A program made the translations under genes and the position numbers. Positions 8,350-15,733 of a DNA stretch of 26,462 bases are shown here, in pieces. The notes beneath the pieces are model-generated. The model did not search any database. It was not told the DNA's origin and worked only from the letters and a program-made list of their open reading frames with translations. Source of the stretch: a virus; IMG/VR virus record IMGVR_UViG_3300025133_000522, positions 1 through 26,462 of that record; one strand, given 5' to 3'. Each line of letters starts with the position of its first letter. The stretch's first letter is position 1.

Positions 8350-9906
8350 TTAAATTCCTAGTTTTCTAGAAAGTTTCACGTAATGACAATATACATTTCT
8401 TTGACTACCTGTTAGGTTTTGAACCCCAACAACAGGAACTATATCCTGCGAAGTTCGCATTGCTAAAGATTTTTTTGTAGAGTTAGATTCAGTAACCCCA
8501 CCTGCAGTTGTACTTGTAGGAGTATGAGTTAATCCGTATTGTACACCGTTAACAAACACACTTATCTTTCTGTTCTCGTCAAAAGCAATCTTTAATCTAT
8601 ATACTGTATCTGCAGCTATTGCAATTCCTAAGTCTGTAACATAGTCTGTAGCTGAGTGACTATATATAAAATGTAGATTTGCGTTAGTTGTTAAAGCACC
8701 TAAATCATCATCAGTAGCAAATAAGAAATAAGCCTGTTCGTTATCTGTTGCGTAAGCTCCAGTAGCGGTTAACTTCATCCCTGCGAAAACAGCAACCGTA
8801 GTAATAGTGGGGATTGTAATTGCAATTTCACATTCCGTCTCGTATTGAGAGAAGAAACTAGTACTTCTCCAAGCACTAACATCACTACCTGCAGCATGAG
8901 GTCCACCATAATAAATACCAGCATCCCCTAGTTTAGGTAATATTATCATCTGATCGTTGTCGGCAGTCTGCGTTGTTAATTTAAGACCTGGATAAGTTCC
9001 ACCATAAATCGAATACCCCTCGTCTGAGTTTGTTCCTGTAAGCTCCCAATGAGAATTACTTTTAAGGTGAGGATCAACTAATATTTCTATTTCGTAAGTT
9101 TGTGACGCTACATCTACAGCGTTAGTTGCGATTCTAATTTTACAAGAACTATCGTCCACGTCATGCACCATAACATTAATCATAGCGTTATCAGCTATAG
9201 TTCCGCTAGAGTTTATAAGGTAAGCTAAAACGTGAGAGTTATCTTGAATCCTTGAGTTAGTAAAAGTAAACTCTACAGAGTCTGAAGCTGCTAAATCTAC
9301 AGCTTGAGTTGTTATCCTTGTCATTCTAGTGTTACTAGTTACTGCTGTAGTAGCAGAAGTATCTTGGGATACCTCACAGGCTAACACATCTTTATACGGT
9401 AACTCTAAGAAAGTTTCTAAAAGAGTATACCTATCTTGTGACTGGTTTAAAGTACCCCCAATAGTTAAATTCCCTTGAATGTCAAGGGTCATATTATTAC
9501 TACCTGAGGTTCTAAAGGTCATAGAGTCGTGACTATGATCGTAAGATATTCCACCTACATCATTATCGTCAGCGTCTCCGAAGTATATATGCCCAGAATT
9601 AGTATTCCCAGTAAGGATTGATAAACCAGCGTCTCCTGAGTTTTCCAGAGTTAGTTGATTAGCAAAGGTACTTGCTGTTACAGATCCTGCACTAACTGAT
9701 AATACGTGCAATAGACCGTCTGGAGTAGTGCCTTCAGTACCAATACCAACTTTTGAGAATTCTACCCTGTCGGTAGATATACTCATAGACGTATTACCTC
9801 CCCCACCTGTTTTTACATTTTTTAATGATGTGTCTGATACTTCAGAGCTAGTTTGAAGTAGTCGTTGATACGTTTTTGATATGGATTTCCCTGCTAATGA
9901 ACTCAT
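8350..9906 (-). CDS. Tail-fibre-like or receptor-binding virion protein
   Basis: A 518-residue surface-type protein. Residues 47-160 carry a pattern common in marine phage fibres and appendages: VGIGT..TPDGLLHV, then LTLENSGDAGLSI, HIYFGDADDNDVGGISYDHS and DSMTFRTSG, then MTLDIQGNLTIGGTL. The C-terminal half is rich in Thr, Ser and Ala and beta-strands, and ends with FDENRKISVFVNG, typical of a concanavalin/LamG-like jelly-roll lectin fold. The protein probably binds host-surface glycans. It has no signal peptide or catalytic motif and follows the holin gene by one base, so it may be co-translated with the lysis genes. Confidence 0.62.
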   Translation of the reverse strand: MSSLAGKSISKTYQRLLQTSSEVSDTSLKNVKTGGGGNTSMSISTDRVEFSKVGIGTEGTTPDGLLHVLSVSAGSVTASTFANQLTLENSGDAGLSILTGNTNSGHIYFGDADDNDVGGISYDHSHDSMTFRTSGSNNMTLDIQGNLTIGGTLNQSQDRYTLLETFLELPYKDVLACEVSQDTSATTAVTSNTRMTRITTQAVDLAASDSVEFTFTNSRIQDNSHVLAYLINSSGTIADNAMINVMVHDVDDSSCKIRIATNAVDVASQTYEIEILVDPHLKSNSHWELTGTNSDEGYSIYGGTYPGLKLTTQTADNDQMIILPKLGDAGIYYGGPHAAGSDVSAWRSTSFFSQYETECEIAITIPTITTVAVFAGMKLTATGAYATDNEQAYFLFATDDDLGALTTNANLHFIYSHSATDYVTDLGIAIAADTVYRLKIAFDENRKISVFVNGVQYGLTHTPTSTTAGGVTESNSTKKSLAMRTSQDIVPVVGVQNLTGSQRNVYCHYVKLSRKLGI

Positions 9907-9907
9907 C

Positions 9908-10294
9908 TTATTTTTTCTTTATTTTCTCTATAGACCTACCTGCGAAGTAAGCCCCATATACGGTTATTAATAACGTCTGATAAATAGGCTTGTAGGCTGC
10001 GTCTATAACAAAGCCCCCTGCGTTCCCATCAAACACTGATAAAATTACAAAAATTACTGTTAAAAAAATGCAGATTAATGGTCGGATATTCTTAGATAGC
10101 CAGTTGTCTGATTTCATATCAGCCTCCCAGCGTCTTGTAACCTGCTCCTGAGCCTGAGACTCAGCTTGCATAAGGACTTCTTCTATCTTTCTTTGAGCCT
10201 CTAACTTCTCTTCTTTAGACGTAGTTAAGTTGTCGAGGACTGCCCCGACTTGTTTAATAACTCCACCACCTAATATATCTAAAAGTTTACTCAT
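9908..10294 (-). CDS. Holin of the 3TM type
   Basis: This 128-residue membrane protein probably makes the inner-membrane lesion that times lysis. A helical cytoplasmic N-terminus (residues 20-60, rich in Glu, Gln and Arg) is followed by WLSKNIRPL (65-73), the signature before the first membrane helix of the GTA-type 3TM holins. Membrane segments are at about 73-88 and 103-119, with a short Gly/Asn-rich turn between, and the tail is basic (EKIKKK). Its ATG overlaps the endolysin stop codon by one base (TAATG), indicating coupled translation. Confidence 0.75.
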   Translation of the reverse strand: MSKLLDILGGGVIKQVGAVLDNLTTSKEEKLEAQRKIEEVLMQAESQAQEQVTRRWEADMKSDNWLSKNIRPLICIFLTVIFVILSVFDGNAGGFVIDAAYKPIYQTLLITVYGAYFAGRSIEKIKKK

Positions 10295-10761
10295 TAAAGT
10301 GCTTTTATATCGTCTGCGTGTTTATATGCTGTGTCTCCATCTGCATCTTTATACGCCTCTAAGACAAGCTTTCTATTTTTATTTTCTTTTAAAGAGATGT
10401 GAATCCAAGAAAAATCAAACTCGTTTATCATTTGATCAAACTCAATGTTATTTTTAAGAATCCAATCATACACCTTTTTATTATTCATAGCTCCGTTTTC
10501 CCAGAACTGAATATCTAAAGCTTGACCCTTGCAATGCTGTGATTTTTTACTACCACCGATGGCACGATTCAATCTTGGACTCCTATACCCAGAAGTTACC
10601 CGAATAGGTCCAAGTTCATCACGCATTGGTTGCAATACATCTCTAACTAGTAGTTGCAGATTTTGCAAGTGCTCCTTACTTGGCTCGTTAGGTATACCCT
10701 TCCTTAAGGCAGTATTGCTACGAGTTATCTCTGACAGCGTAAAGTTTTTACTTAGTCTCAT
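10294..10761 (-). CDS. M15-family peptidase endolysin
   Basis: A 155-residue zinc peptidase of the D-Ala-D-Ala carboxypeptidase/L-Ala-D-Glu endopeptidase type (Peptidase_M15_3), which cuts peptidoglycan stem peptides. Visible motifs are SGYRSPRLN (57-65), SQHCKGQALDI (74-84, giving zinc ligands H76 and D83) and WIHISL (119-124, giving H121). The N-terminal FTLSEITRS is the usual opening helix of this family. No signal peptide is present, so export needs the holin. It lies among four small membrane-protein genes in an apparent lysis cassette. Confidence 0.88.
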   Translation of the reverse strand: MRLSKNFTLSEITRSNTALRKGIPNEPSKEHLQNLQLLVRDVLQPMRDELGPIRVTSGYRSPRLNRAIGGSKKSQHCKGQALDIQFWENGAMNNKKVYDWILKNNIEFDQMINEFDFSWIHISLKENKNRKLVLEAYKDADGDTAYKHADDIKAL

Positions 10762-10776
10762 CTTTCTTTATTTACT

Positions 10777-10869
10777 TTAAATTAATTGAGGTATAACTAT
10801 AATCAAAAAAAAGACTACTGCTATTAATAAAGCAATAACCTCCACCTCTTTTAGTTTGTTTTTTCTCAC
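10777..10869 (-). CDS. Tiny single-pass membrane protein (30 aa)
   Basis: A short frame of 30 codons starts at GTG (10869-10867), overlapping the TGA of the preceding gene as GTGA. It encodes a basic N-terminus (RKNKLKEVE) followed by about 20 strongly hydrophobic residues (IALLIAVVFFLIIVIPQLI). The next gene, the M15 endolysin, starts 15 bases later. Tight coupling, position and composition suggest a real lysis-cassette peptide, perhaps a small holin-like or regulatory protein, but the GTG start and length leave room for doubt. Confidence 0.45.
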   Translation of the reverse strand: MRKNKLKEVEVIALLIAVVFFLIIVIPQLI

Positions 10870-11099
10870 TTACTTTTATCCTTTATATGATTTGACGCTA
10901 ACAATATCTCTATATGCTGAAGCTTTGCAGCAATATCAGCAAGAGCAGCTTTAATCTCGTTATCAGAAGCCTCTAGATGATATACTCTAGCCTTTATCTT
11001 TGTACAATCATTGTTAAGGTTAATATATAACCCGAATGCGGTAGCTAGTATAACCCCAACTCCTATCACTAATTCTACCATCCCTACACTTAATCCCAT
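10866..11099 (-). CDS. Small membrane-anchored coiled-coil protein
   Basis: The 77-residue protein has one N-terminal membrane helix (residues 8-27) and then a charged amphipathic helix (34-70) with heptad-like Leu/Ile spacing. This layout (N-in anchor plus periplasmic coiled coil) is seen in inner-membrane spanins and in some phage holin-like proteins. It lies between a two-helix membrane protein and the tiny 30-residue membrane protein. Spanin function is an inference from topology; no partner lipoprotein with a lipobox is visible in the window. Confidence 0.6.
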   Translation of the reverse strand: MGLSVGMVELVIGVGVILATAFGLYINLNNDCTKIKARVYHLEASDNEIKAALADIAAKLQHIEILLASNHIKDKSK

Positions 11100-11103
11100 T
11101 ATA

Positions 11104-11316
11104 TTATTTTTTTGCGAACTTTTCTACCCCAGAAATGCCAAACGAGCCCAACACAACCCAAACAAAGGAGTCGTATACAAACTCGTTGATCACCAGGTCT
11201 TTTCCGACCCAACCTGTAACAAGGTCAGCTACCATTATGATACACATAATAGCAAAAGCTACAAAGCCTACAATGGCTTTCTCGTTCCAGTCGTTGTTGT
11301 CTTTAAAGATTTCCAT
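11104..11316 (-). CDS. Small two-helix membrane protein, holin-like
   Basis: A 70-residue protein with two probable membrane helices, about 14-34 and 46-65, a polar acidic N-terminus (KDNNDWNEK) and a basic C-terminus (EKFAKK). Small proteins like this recur beside endolysins in phages of Bacteroidetes. Its ATG overlaps the stop of the upstream virion-like gene by one base. It may be a second holin, an antiholin or a membrane partner of the lysis system; the sequence does not decide. Confidence 0.6.
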   Translation of the reverse strand: MEIFKDNNDWNEKAIVGFVAFAIMCIIMVADLVTGWVGKDLVINEFVYDSFVWVVLGSFGISGVEKFAKK

Positions 11317-11864
11317 TAGTATTCAAATCCAAATCTAACTCTGAGGTCTGTAGATAAATTGAAATCTGGTGTACCACTACCAGTTAGTACAGCAGCACAG
11401 TATATAGCACCTTCTTCGTTATCATCATCAGAAGTACCTCCAGCATCAATCACTAAGTCTATTCCAGTTTTTGTAACTAAACTAACTGCTGTTAAAGTAT
11501 TCGCATCTGCATAGTCACCAGCAACAATCTCAACATGACCTAAAATCACGCAAGAATCTAGAGCTGTGCCATCAGTTTTCTTCACAGTACCGCTTGTAAC
11601 CATAAATGTTGAGGCAGCAGCATTGGCAGCAGCATTAACTGTTCCTAAGTCTTTTGAAACCTTCATAAATACCAACTCTATTGATAAACCTATTAAGTCA
11701 TCATCTATATCAACTATAGTTACAGATTTCAGAAGGGAAGATCCTCGGTGTCCTTGAACTGCTCCAGGAATTTTAACAGGATTCCATAAAACATCATTCT
11801 GAGCGTATGCAGCAGCAGATACTGTTGGCTGTACCTCTATATTACCAAATCGTCTATGTGCCAT
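11316..11864 (-). CDS. Small virion-like protein, unknown function
   Basis: The 182-residue protein is Ala/Thr/Val/Asp-rich with alternating beta-strand patterns (VTIVDIDDDLIGLSIELVFM, near 48-67) and no membrane segment. Similar proteins occur among structural genes of marine phages, so a head-decoration or tail-appendage role is plausible but unproven. It is the first gene of the minus-strand block, 32 bases downstream of a TACATTTG promoter box. Confidence 0.55.
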   Translation of the reverse strand: MAHRRFGNIEVQPTVSAAAYAQNDVLWNPVKIPGAVQGHRGSSLLKSVTIVDIDDDLIGLSIELVFMKVSKDLGTVNAAANAAASTFMVTSGTVKKTDGTALDSCVILGHVEIVAGDYADANTLTAVSLVTKTGIDLVIDAGGTSDDDNEEGAIYCAAVLTGSGTPDFNLSTDLRVRFGFEY

Positions 11865-11895
11865 TATATTTTCATTTTAAAAATTTGTTTATATG

Positions 11896-11903
11896 CAAAT
11901 GTA
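11896..11903 (-). promoter_or_regulatory. Minus-strand promoter -7 box for the late block
   Basis: TACATTTG on the minus strand matches TAnnTTTG and lies 32 bases before the first ATG of the late block. No TTG sits at the usual -33 distance, so this promoter may need an activator, such as the divergently encoded winged-helix protein. Confidence 0.45.
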
Positions 11904-11933
11904 CTAATAATTTTTTAATTATAATAAATTTAT

Positions 11934-11941
11934 TATCTTTG
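11934..11941 (+). promoter_or_regulatory. Plus-strand promoter -7 box for the regulator gene
   Basis: TATCTTTG matches the Bacteroidetes -7 consensus and lies 20 bases before the ATG at 11962. The upstream spacer is very AT-rich and lacks a clear TTG. It is 30 bases from the opposing minus-strand box, so occupancy of one may affect the other. Confidence 0.45.
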
Positions 11942-11961
11942 TAGTAATTTAATTTAAGAGA

Positions 11962-12285
11962 ATGAGAAATTATTTAAAGTATTTTAACGATACTTGGTAC
12001 TCATTCAAAAGAAAATACAATCTCTCAGACAATCAACTAGGATTCCTCCTATTTATAAATGACGAAAAAAAGTCATTCACGAAGAGGTTTATAAGGGAAA
12101 GTATGTACGTCAGTAAAGATTTTAACGATGTCAAATTTCCCGAACTAGTGAAAAGAGATTACGTGTTTTGTTTTGAGAAGAGAAGGTGGAACTCACATAA
12201 ACCTAATCAGTATCGAATAACAAGTAAGACTAAAAGGTTAGTAGATAAATTTTATAACGTCCTAGAAGGACAAGAAGAAATATAA
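11962..12285 (+). CDS. Winged-helix (MarR-like) DNA-binding protein
   Basis: A 107-residue basic protein. Residues 20-60 read as helix-turn-helix (LSDNQLGFLLFI ... SFTKRFIRESMYVS), followed by PELVKRDYVF and then NQYRITSKTKRLVDKF (82-97), the typical wing and following helix of MarR-like proteins (a YRLT.KG..LV pattern). It probably binds DNA as a dimer. Being encoded at the divergent promoter pair, it is a natural candidate for controlling late transcription or itself. No ligand-binding domain is seen. Confidence 0.65.
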   Translation: MRNYLKYFNDTWYSFKRKYNLSDNQLGFLLFINDEKKSFTKRFIRESMYVSKDFNDVKFPELVKRDYVFCFEKRRWNSHKPNQYRITSKTKRLVDKFYNVLEGQEEI

Positions 12286-12287
12286 CA

Positions 12288-12662
12288 ATGGCAAACCCAG
12301 TAAGGAAGCGTAGAAAAGCTGCACGAAAACAAGCTCGTAAGTATAAAAAGATGTCGGACCAAGAGAGGTATGAAAGAATTATGGCTGCTAAAGCCAGAAG
12401 AGGTGTTAGTGCTAAGAAGAAATCAGAGTACCCTAAGCCTAATATGGAAGAGGTTACTGTAACAGCTAAGAAGACTACTGGTCAAGAAAAAGCTAAAGCT
12501 GCGAGTGCAGACATTAAAAAGAAAAAAGCTGTTTCCAAAGAGAACGAGAGAGTTATCGCTAACAGAAAAGCTGCTGCGGCTGCTAAACCTGGGCAGACTT
12601 ATACCAGAACAATGAAGGATGGTACAAAGAAAAAGGTTAAAGCTGTAAAAAAGAAAAAATAA
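12288..12662 (+). CDS. Highly basic Lys/Ala-rich protein
   Basis: The 124-residue protein is extremely rich in Lys, Arg and Ala, with a basic N-terminus (RKRRKAARKQARKYKK), a central EEVTVTAKK segment and a Lys-rich tail. It resembles histone H1-like or polyamine-like proteins and would bind nucleic acid. It lies 2 bases after the winged-helix gene and 7 bases before the fibre-like gene, so it may be a packaged internal virion protein or a DNA-condensing factor. No fold-specific motif supports more. Confidence 0.55.
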   Translation: MANPVRKRRKAARKQARKYKKMSDQERYERIMAAKARRGVSAKKKSEYPKPNMEEVTVTAKKTTGQEKAKAASADIKKKKAVSKENERVIANRKAAAAAKPGQTYTRTMKDGTKKKVKAVKKKK

Positions 12663-12669
12663 TTAAAAT

Positions 12670-14319
12670 ATGAAGTCATCGCTTATAAAAGGTATAGGTG
12701 AAGTAGTTACCGATTACGGTGCTAAAGTGATGAAGGTTATCAAGAAGGGGCTACTAGGACGTAGCCTTTTTGATTTTTACGGAGACGTTAAAGCAGATAC
12801 TTTCAAAACTAGAGAGAACGCTAGTGTACCAACTACCCCTGCGGATGGTAAGGGTGGTGTTTTATACACTAAATCCTCTGATGGGAAACTCTACTATAAA
12901 AGTAACGAGGTTGCAGAGGTAGAACTTAGTACCAATCAGGCAACAACTTTTATACTAGAGGACGGAGACGGAACGGAAGTTACCTTATCCCAAGGAAAGG
13001 AGCTTAAGATTGTTGAAGGTACTGGTATAGATGTAGATTGGACCGACACAGACAACGGAACAGACGCTGACCCCTTTGATATAACTATCTCTTGTGATTT
13101 AGAAGGAACAGAACTTAAATCTACTGGAGAGGGTGGAGGAACTAAATTCCTTAGAGAGGATGGCGATGGGACCTCTAGTTGGCAAACTACTCCAGATACA
13201 AATACTCAATTAACTCAGGAGCAGGTAGAAGATTATGCTGGTGCTTTAATTGCTACTGGAGGAACTAAAACTGGTATCTCTGTAACGTATCAAGATGGTA
13301 CAGGAGACGTGGACTTCGAGGTAGACCATGATGCTGCCACGAACTTTGTCGCTGCAGAGCATTATAGGTGGGATAACGATATTAGTGGGACAGCTACTAT
13401 TAACGCTGCTAATATCCCAACTCTAAACCAGAACACTTCAGGAACTGCTGCAGGATTGTCTGCAACTTTAGTGGTTGGGAGTGGAGGAACAGGAACTACT
13501 AGCTTGGCTGCAGATTCTATATTAACAGGGAATGGCTCTAGTGCTATTGTAGCGGAATCCTTCTTAACCTATAGTACTACCGATGAGGAACTAATCATTG
13601 GAAACCCAGATGCTGGGGATGCTCAAATATCAAGGAGAGATAGCTCTGGAACGGATACTGCAGGAGGTAAGTTAATTATATCAGCAGGGGCTGCCACAGG
13701 TGACGCTGCAGGTGGAGCGATAGAGTTTCATTCAAGTGTTGCTGGATCTTCTGGGTCATCAGTACAATCTACAGCAGAGGTTGCCACTATATCTAAGGAT
13801 GGAGATTTATCTTTAGACGGAGGTATTACCGCAAAACAAAGAGAGATATATTTTAACAACTTTGAGGACAAAATTGGAACTTCAAAAGTATACATCCCTT
13901 TAATAAGTGCTTTAGAACAGTCATCTCCCGCTGTTGAAGAGGCTTGCTTCTTAGCCCCTACAGATGGTAGAATTGTTTCAGTAACCGTTAGACCCCATAT
14001 TATTTCTTCTGGGTCCAACTGTGATGTTACCGTTGAGATTTCTACAATGGGGTTAAATACATCGTCTGGAGGTAGCTGGACTGCTGAGGAATCAAAAGTA
14101 CACACTATGCAGGGGGCTGATGATTATCACGCTTTTCATTACGTGTTTGATAACGCAAAGCATTTTGAATCTGGGGAGTTAGTTGCTATGAGTATTCAGT
14201 CGGATACAAATATAGACTCAGGACCTTATACTATGTATTGGTATTTATCAACCGTAGTAGAATATGATTGGAAGAATCAAGGGTTCACAAGTCATACAGA
14301 ATATGACGCAGCACAGTAA
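12670..14319 (+). CDS. Fibre-like structural protein
   Basis: A 549-residue protein with the hallmarks of phage fibres: low-complexity Gly/Thr/Ser/Asp repeats, TKFLREDGDGTSSW (158-171), GSGGTGTTSLAADS (270-283), and a C-terminal domain (about 388-549) that begins IYFNNFEDKIG and continues as beta-strands (DGRIVSVTVRP), resembling C-terminal modules of marine phage appendages. The first 40 residues are basic and may attach to the virion. It is encoded on the opposite strand from the other fibre-like gene. Confidence 0.6.
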   Translation: MKSSLIKGIGEVVTDYGAKVMKVIKKGLLGRSLFDFYGDVKADTFKTRENASVPTTPADGKGGVLYTKSSDGKLYYKSNEVAEVELSTNQATTFILEDGDGTEVTLSQGKELKIVEGTGIDVDWTDTDNGTDADPFDITISCDLEGTELKSTGEGGGTKFLREDGDGTSSWQTTPDTNTQLTQEQVEDYAGALIATGGTKTGISVTYQDGTGDVDFEVDHDAATNFVAAEHYRWDNDISGTATINAANIPTLNQNTSGTAAGLSATLVVGSGGTGTTSLAADSILTGNGSSAIVAESFLTYSTTDEELIIGNPDAGDAQISRRDSSGTDTAGGKLIISAGAATGDAAGGAIEFHSSVAGSSGSSVQSTAEVATISKDGDLSLDGGITAKQREIYFNNFEDKIGTSKVYIPLISALEQSSPAVEEACFLAPTDGRIVSVTVRPHIISSGSNCDVTVEISTMGLNTSSGGSWTAEESKVHTMQGADDYHAFHYVFDNAKHFESGELVAMSIQSDTNIDSGPYTMYWYLSTVVEYDWKNQGFTSHTEYDAAQ

Positions 14320-14377
14320 AGAAATAGACTAACATAAAGTAGGAAAGAAAAAGTATTAGACTTAAAAATAATTTTTA

Positions 14378-14385
14378 TATATTTG
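14378..14385 (+). promoter_or_regulatory. Promoter -7 box before a virion-like gene
   Basis: TATATTTG matches the Bacteroidetes -7 consensus and lies 21 bases before the ATG at 14407 in an 87-base intergenic gap. No TTG is found 17-23 bases upstream, so the call rests on the -7 box and position. Confidence 0.45.
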
Positions 14386-14406
14386 TAAACAAATAATTTT
14401 AAAAAA

Positions 14407-14805
14407 ATGGCAACAGTAACATCTAAATTAACAATAAGTAGTGCGAATCTATTATCTCACTCACTTAATATAGTTACGACTAGTTCGGCAACAGCAACTC
14501 ATACTACAGGTTTATCTAGATCTAAGATAACCTCAACAGCTAAAGGGACTGCTTCTGGTCAGGTAACGCTTTACACGTCTGGAGACTATACCTCTCCGAA
14601 TTATCTTTACGTGAAAAATACAGACACTACAAAGACAAATTACATCTCCGTCTTTGCTGATACGTCTTCTGACGATCCAGACTTATTCTATATTCCAGGT
14701 GGGTCTTTTGCGTTTATCCCTCTTACAAGTGGGGTAACTCTTAAATCTTATGCTACCGTTAGTGGTACAGTTGTAGAGTGGATGGTATTTGGTACTGAGG
14801 CTTAA
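14407..14805 (+). CDS. Small Ser/Thr-rich virion-like protein
   Basis: The 132-residue protein is Ser/Thr-rich, acidic and beta-patterned, with no signal peptide or membrane segment. YLYVKNTDTTKTNYISVF and FYIPGGSFAFIPL resemble short jelly-roll proteins found near fibre genes in environmental phages. It has its own putative promoter. Its stop codon shares the palindrome TTAA with the stop of the convergent HNH gene. A decoration or appendage role is likely but unproven. Confidence 0.55.
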   Translation: MATVTSKLTISSANLLSHSLNIVTTSSATATHTTGLSRSKITSTAKGTASGQVTLYTSGDYTSPNYLYVKNTDTTKTNYISVFADTSSDDPDLFYIPGGSFAFIPLTSGVTLKSYATVSGTVVEWMVFGTEA

Positions 14806-15185
14806 GACTTAGCTCTTAACTTCTTTCGGTAATCAGAATAACATTTCTTACAATCGTCACACCTACACCCTCTTTTATATGAGGCTGTCGAAGGACAGGG
14901 TTGTTTTGTAGGTTTTCTGGCAGCACTATAGTTGCAACTCTTGTGAGAGAACGCTATATTATCTAGATCAAAATATAAAAACACAGGATCCTCTGAATTC
15001 AACCAGGGGATTTTGTGTTCTACACTCATATCTTTAACGCTTTCAATTTCTGCCCCACACTGAAAGCACCACTGCATATCTAATTTTTTCCCTAAAGCAA
15101 ATAGTAATTGTTTATTAAGGTGGTGAGAAGCGGTAGAGGGGTTCATCCCTAGTTGTTTTTTCTTCTCTTTAGTATACTTACACAT
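14802..15185 (-). CDS. HNH endonuclease with extra zinc-binding tail
   Basis: A 127-residue HNH nuclease. The ββα-metal core is visible: C40-x2-C43, then VEHKIPW (55-61, catalytic H57), N76 in LDNIAFS and the H81-x2-C84-N85 segment. A second Cys cluster (C107-x-C109-x2-C112) in YKRGCRCDDCKKC forms a tail seen in some phage and homing HNH proteins. It is the only minus-strand gene in its area and converges on the virion-like gene, with both stops inside one TTAA. It may be a free-standing homing nuclease or serve in DNA processing. Confidence 0.78.
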   Translation of the reverse strand: MCKYTKEKKKQLGMNPSTASHHLNKQLLFALGKKLDMQWCFQCGAEIESVKDMSVEHKIPWLNSEDPVFLYFDLDNIAFSHKSCNYSAARKPTKQPCPSTASYKRGCRCDDCKKCYSDYRKKLRAKS

Positions 15186-15286
15186 AATTATTGAATAAAG
15201 GTTTCAGCAATATAGGAATTAATTTGTTAATTTATTATATTTAGGTAAAAAGAAAAAATGGGGTAAGAGTAATTAAGGGAGGATAT

Positions 15287-15733
15287 TTGTTGATAACACT
15301 AATCCTCCTATCTAGTATGATAACATCAGTAGAGGGTTGGTTGATAGTTACAACTCCAATATCCTTCCTGGGAGTCCATCCAGCAACAAGAGTTCCATTT
15401 ACGTACTTTATTACCCTTCAGGCTATAGTCGTAGGAGCCCTATATAAAAGAAGGAACGTAAAACCTTTCCTGGCTTTTATGGGAGTCGCTTCCCTAGTCC
15501 TACTCAATATTTATAGCGTTAACGACAACCTGGTTCTACATAACATATTCGCTATACTATTCTTTCTAGTACAACCTATTATATTCTTTCTGGAGTACCG
15601 AAACAAGAAAGACACTTATTCCCTTAGTAAAGGAGCTGTGTTGATATTCCTAGCCCTTCTAACGTGGTTGGGAATTATACCTCTACCTATCTTCGAGGTG
15701 ATCGCCTACGCTCTGTTAATATTATTTCTTTAG
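15287..15733 (+). CDS. Multi-pass membrane protein, unknown function
   Basis: The 148-residue protein has about five hydrophobic segments (near 1-12, 36-52, 61-75, 84-102, 113-147) and short basic loops (YKRRN, EYRNKKD). HNIFAILFFLVQPIIFF recalls small polytopic families but I cannot assign one. It starts at TTG 15287 (or 15290) behind GGGAGGA, a Shine-Dalgarno site much stronger than those of its neighbours; an internal ATG at 15317 would remove the first segment. This translation signal, unlike the A-rich leaders nearby, hints at separate origin. It may alter the host envelope. Confidence 0.6.
   Translation: MLITLILLSSMITSVEGWLIVTTPISFLGVHPATRVPFTYFITLQAIVVGALYKRRNVKPFLAFMGVASLVLLNIYSVNDNLVLHNIFAILFFLVQPIIFFLEYRNKKDTYSLSKGAVLIFLALLTWLGIIPLPIFEVIAYALLILFL

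Noticed and set aside
13728-14105. A minus-strand frame of 125 codons inside the fibre-like gene
   Set aside because: Antisense shadow; the plus-strand frame continues through with fibre features.
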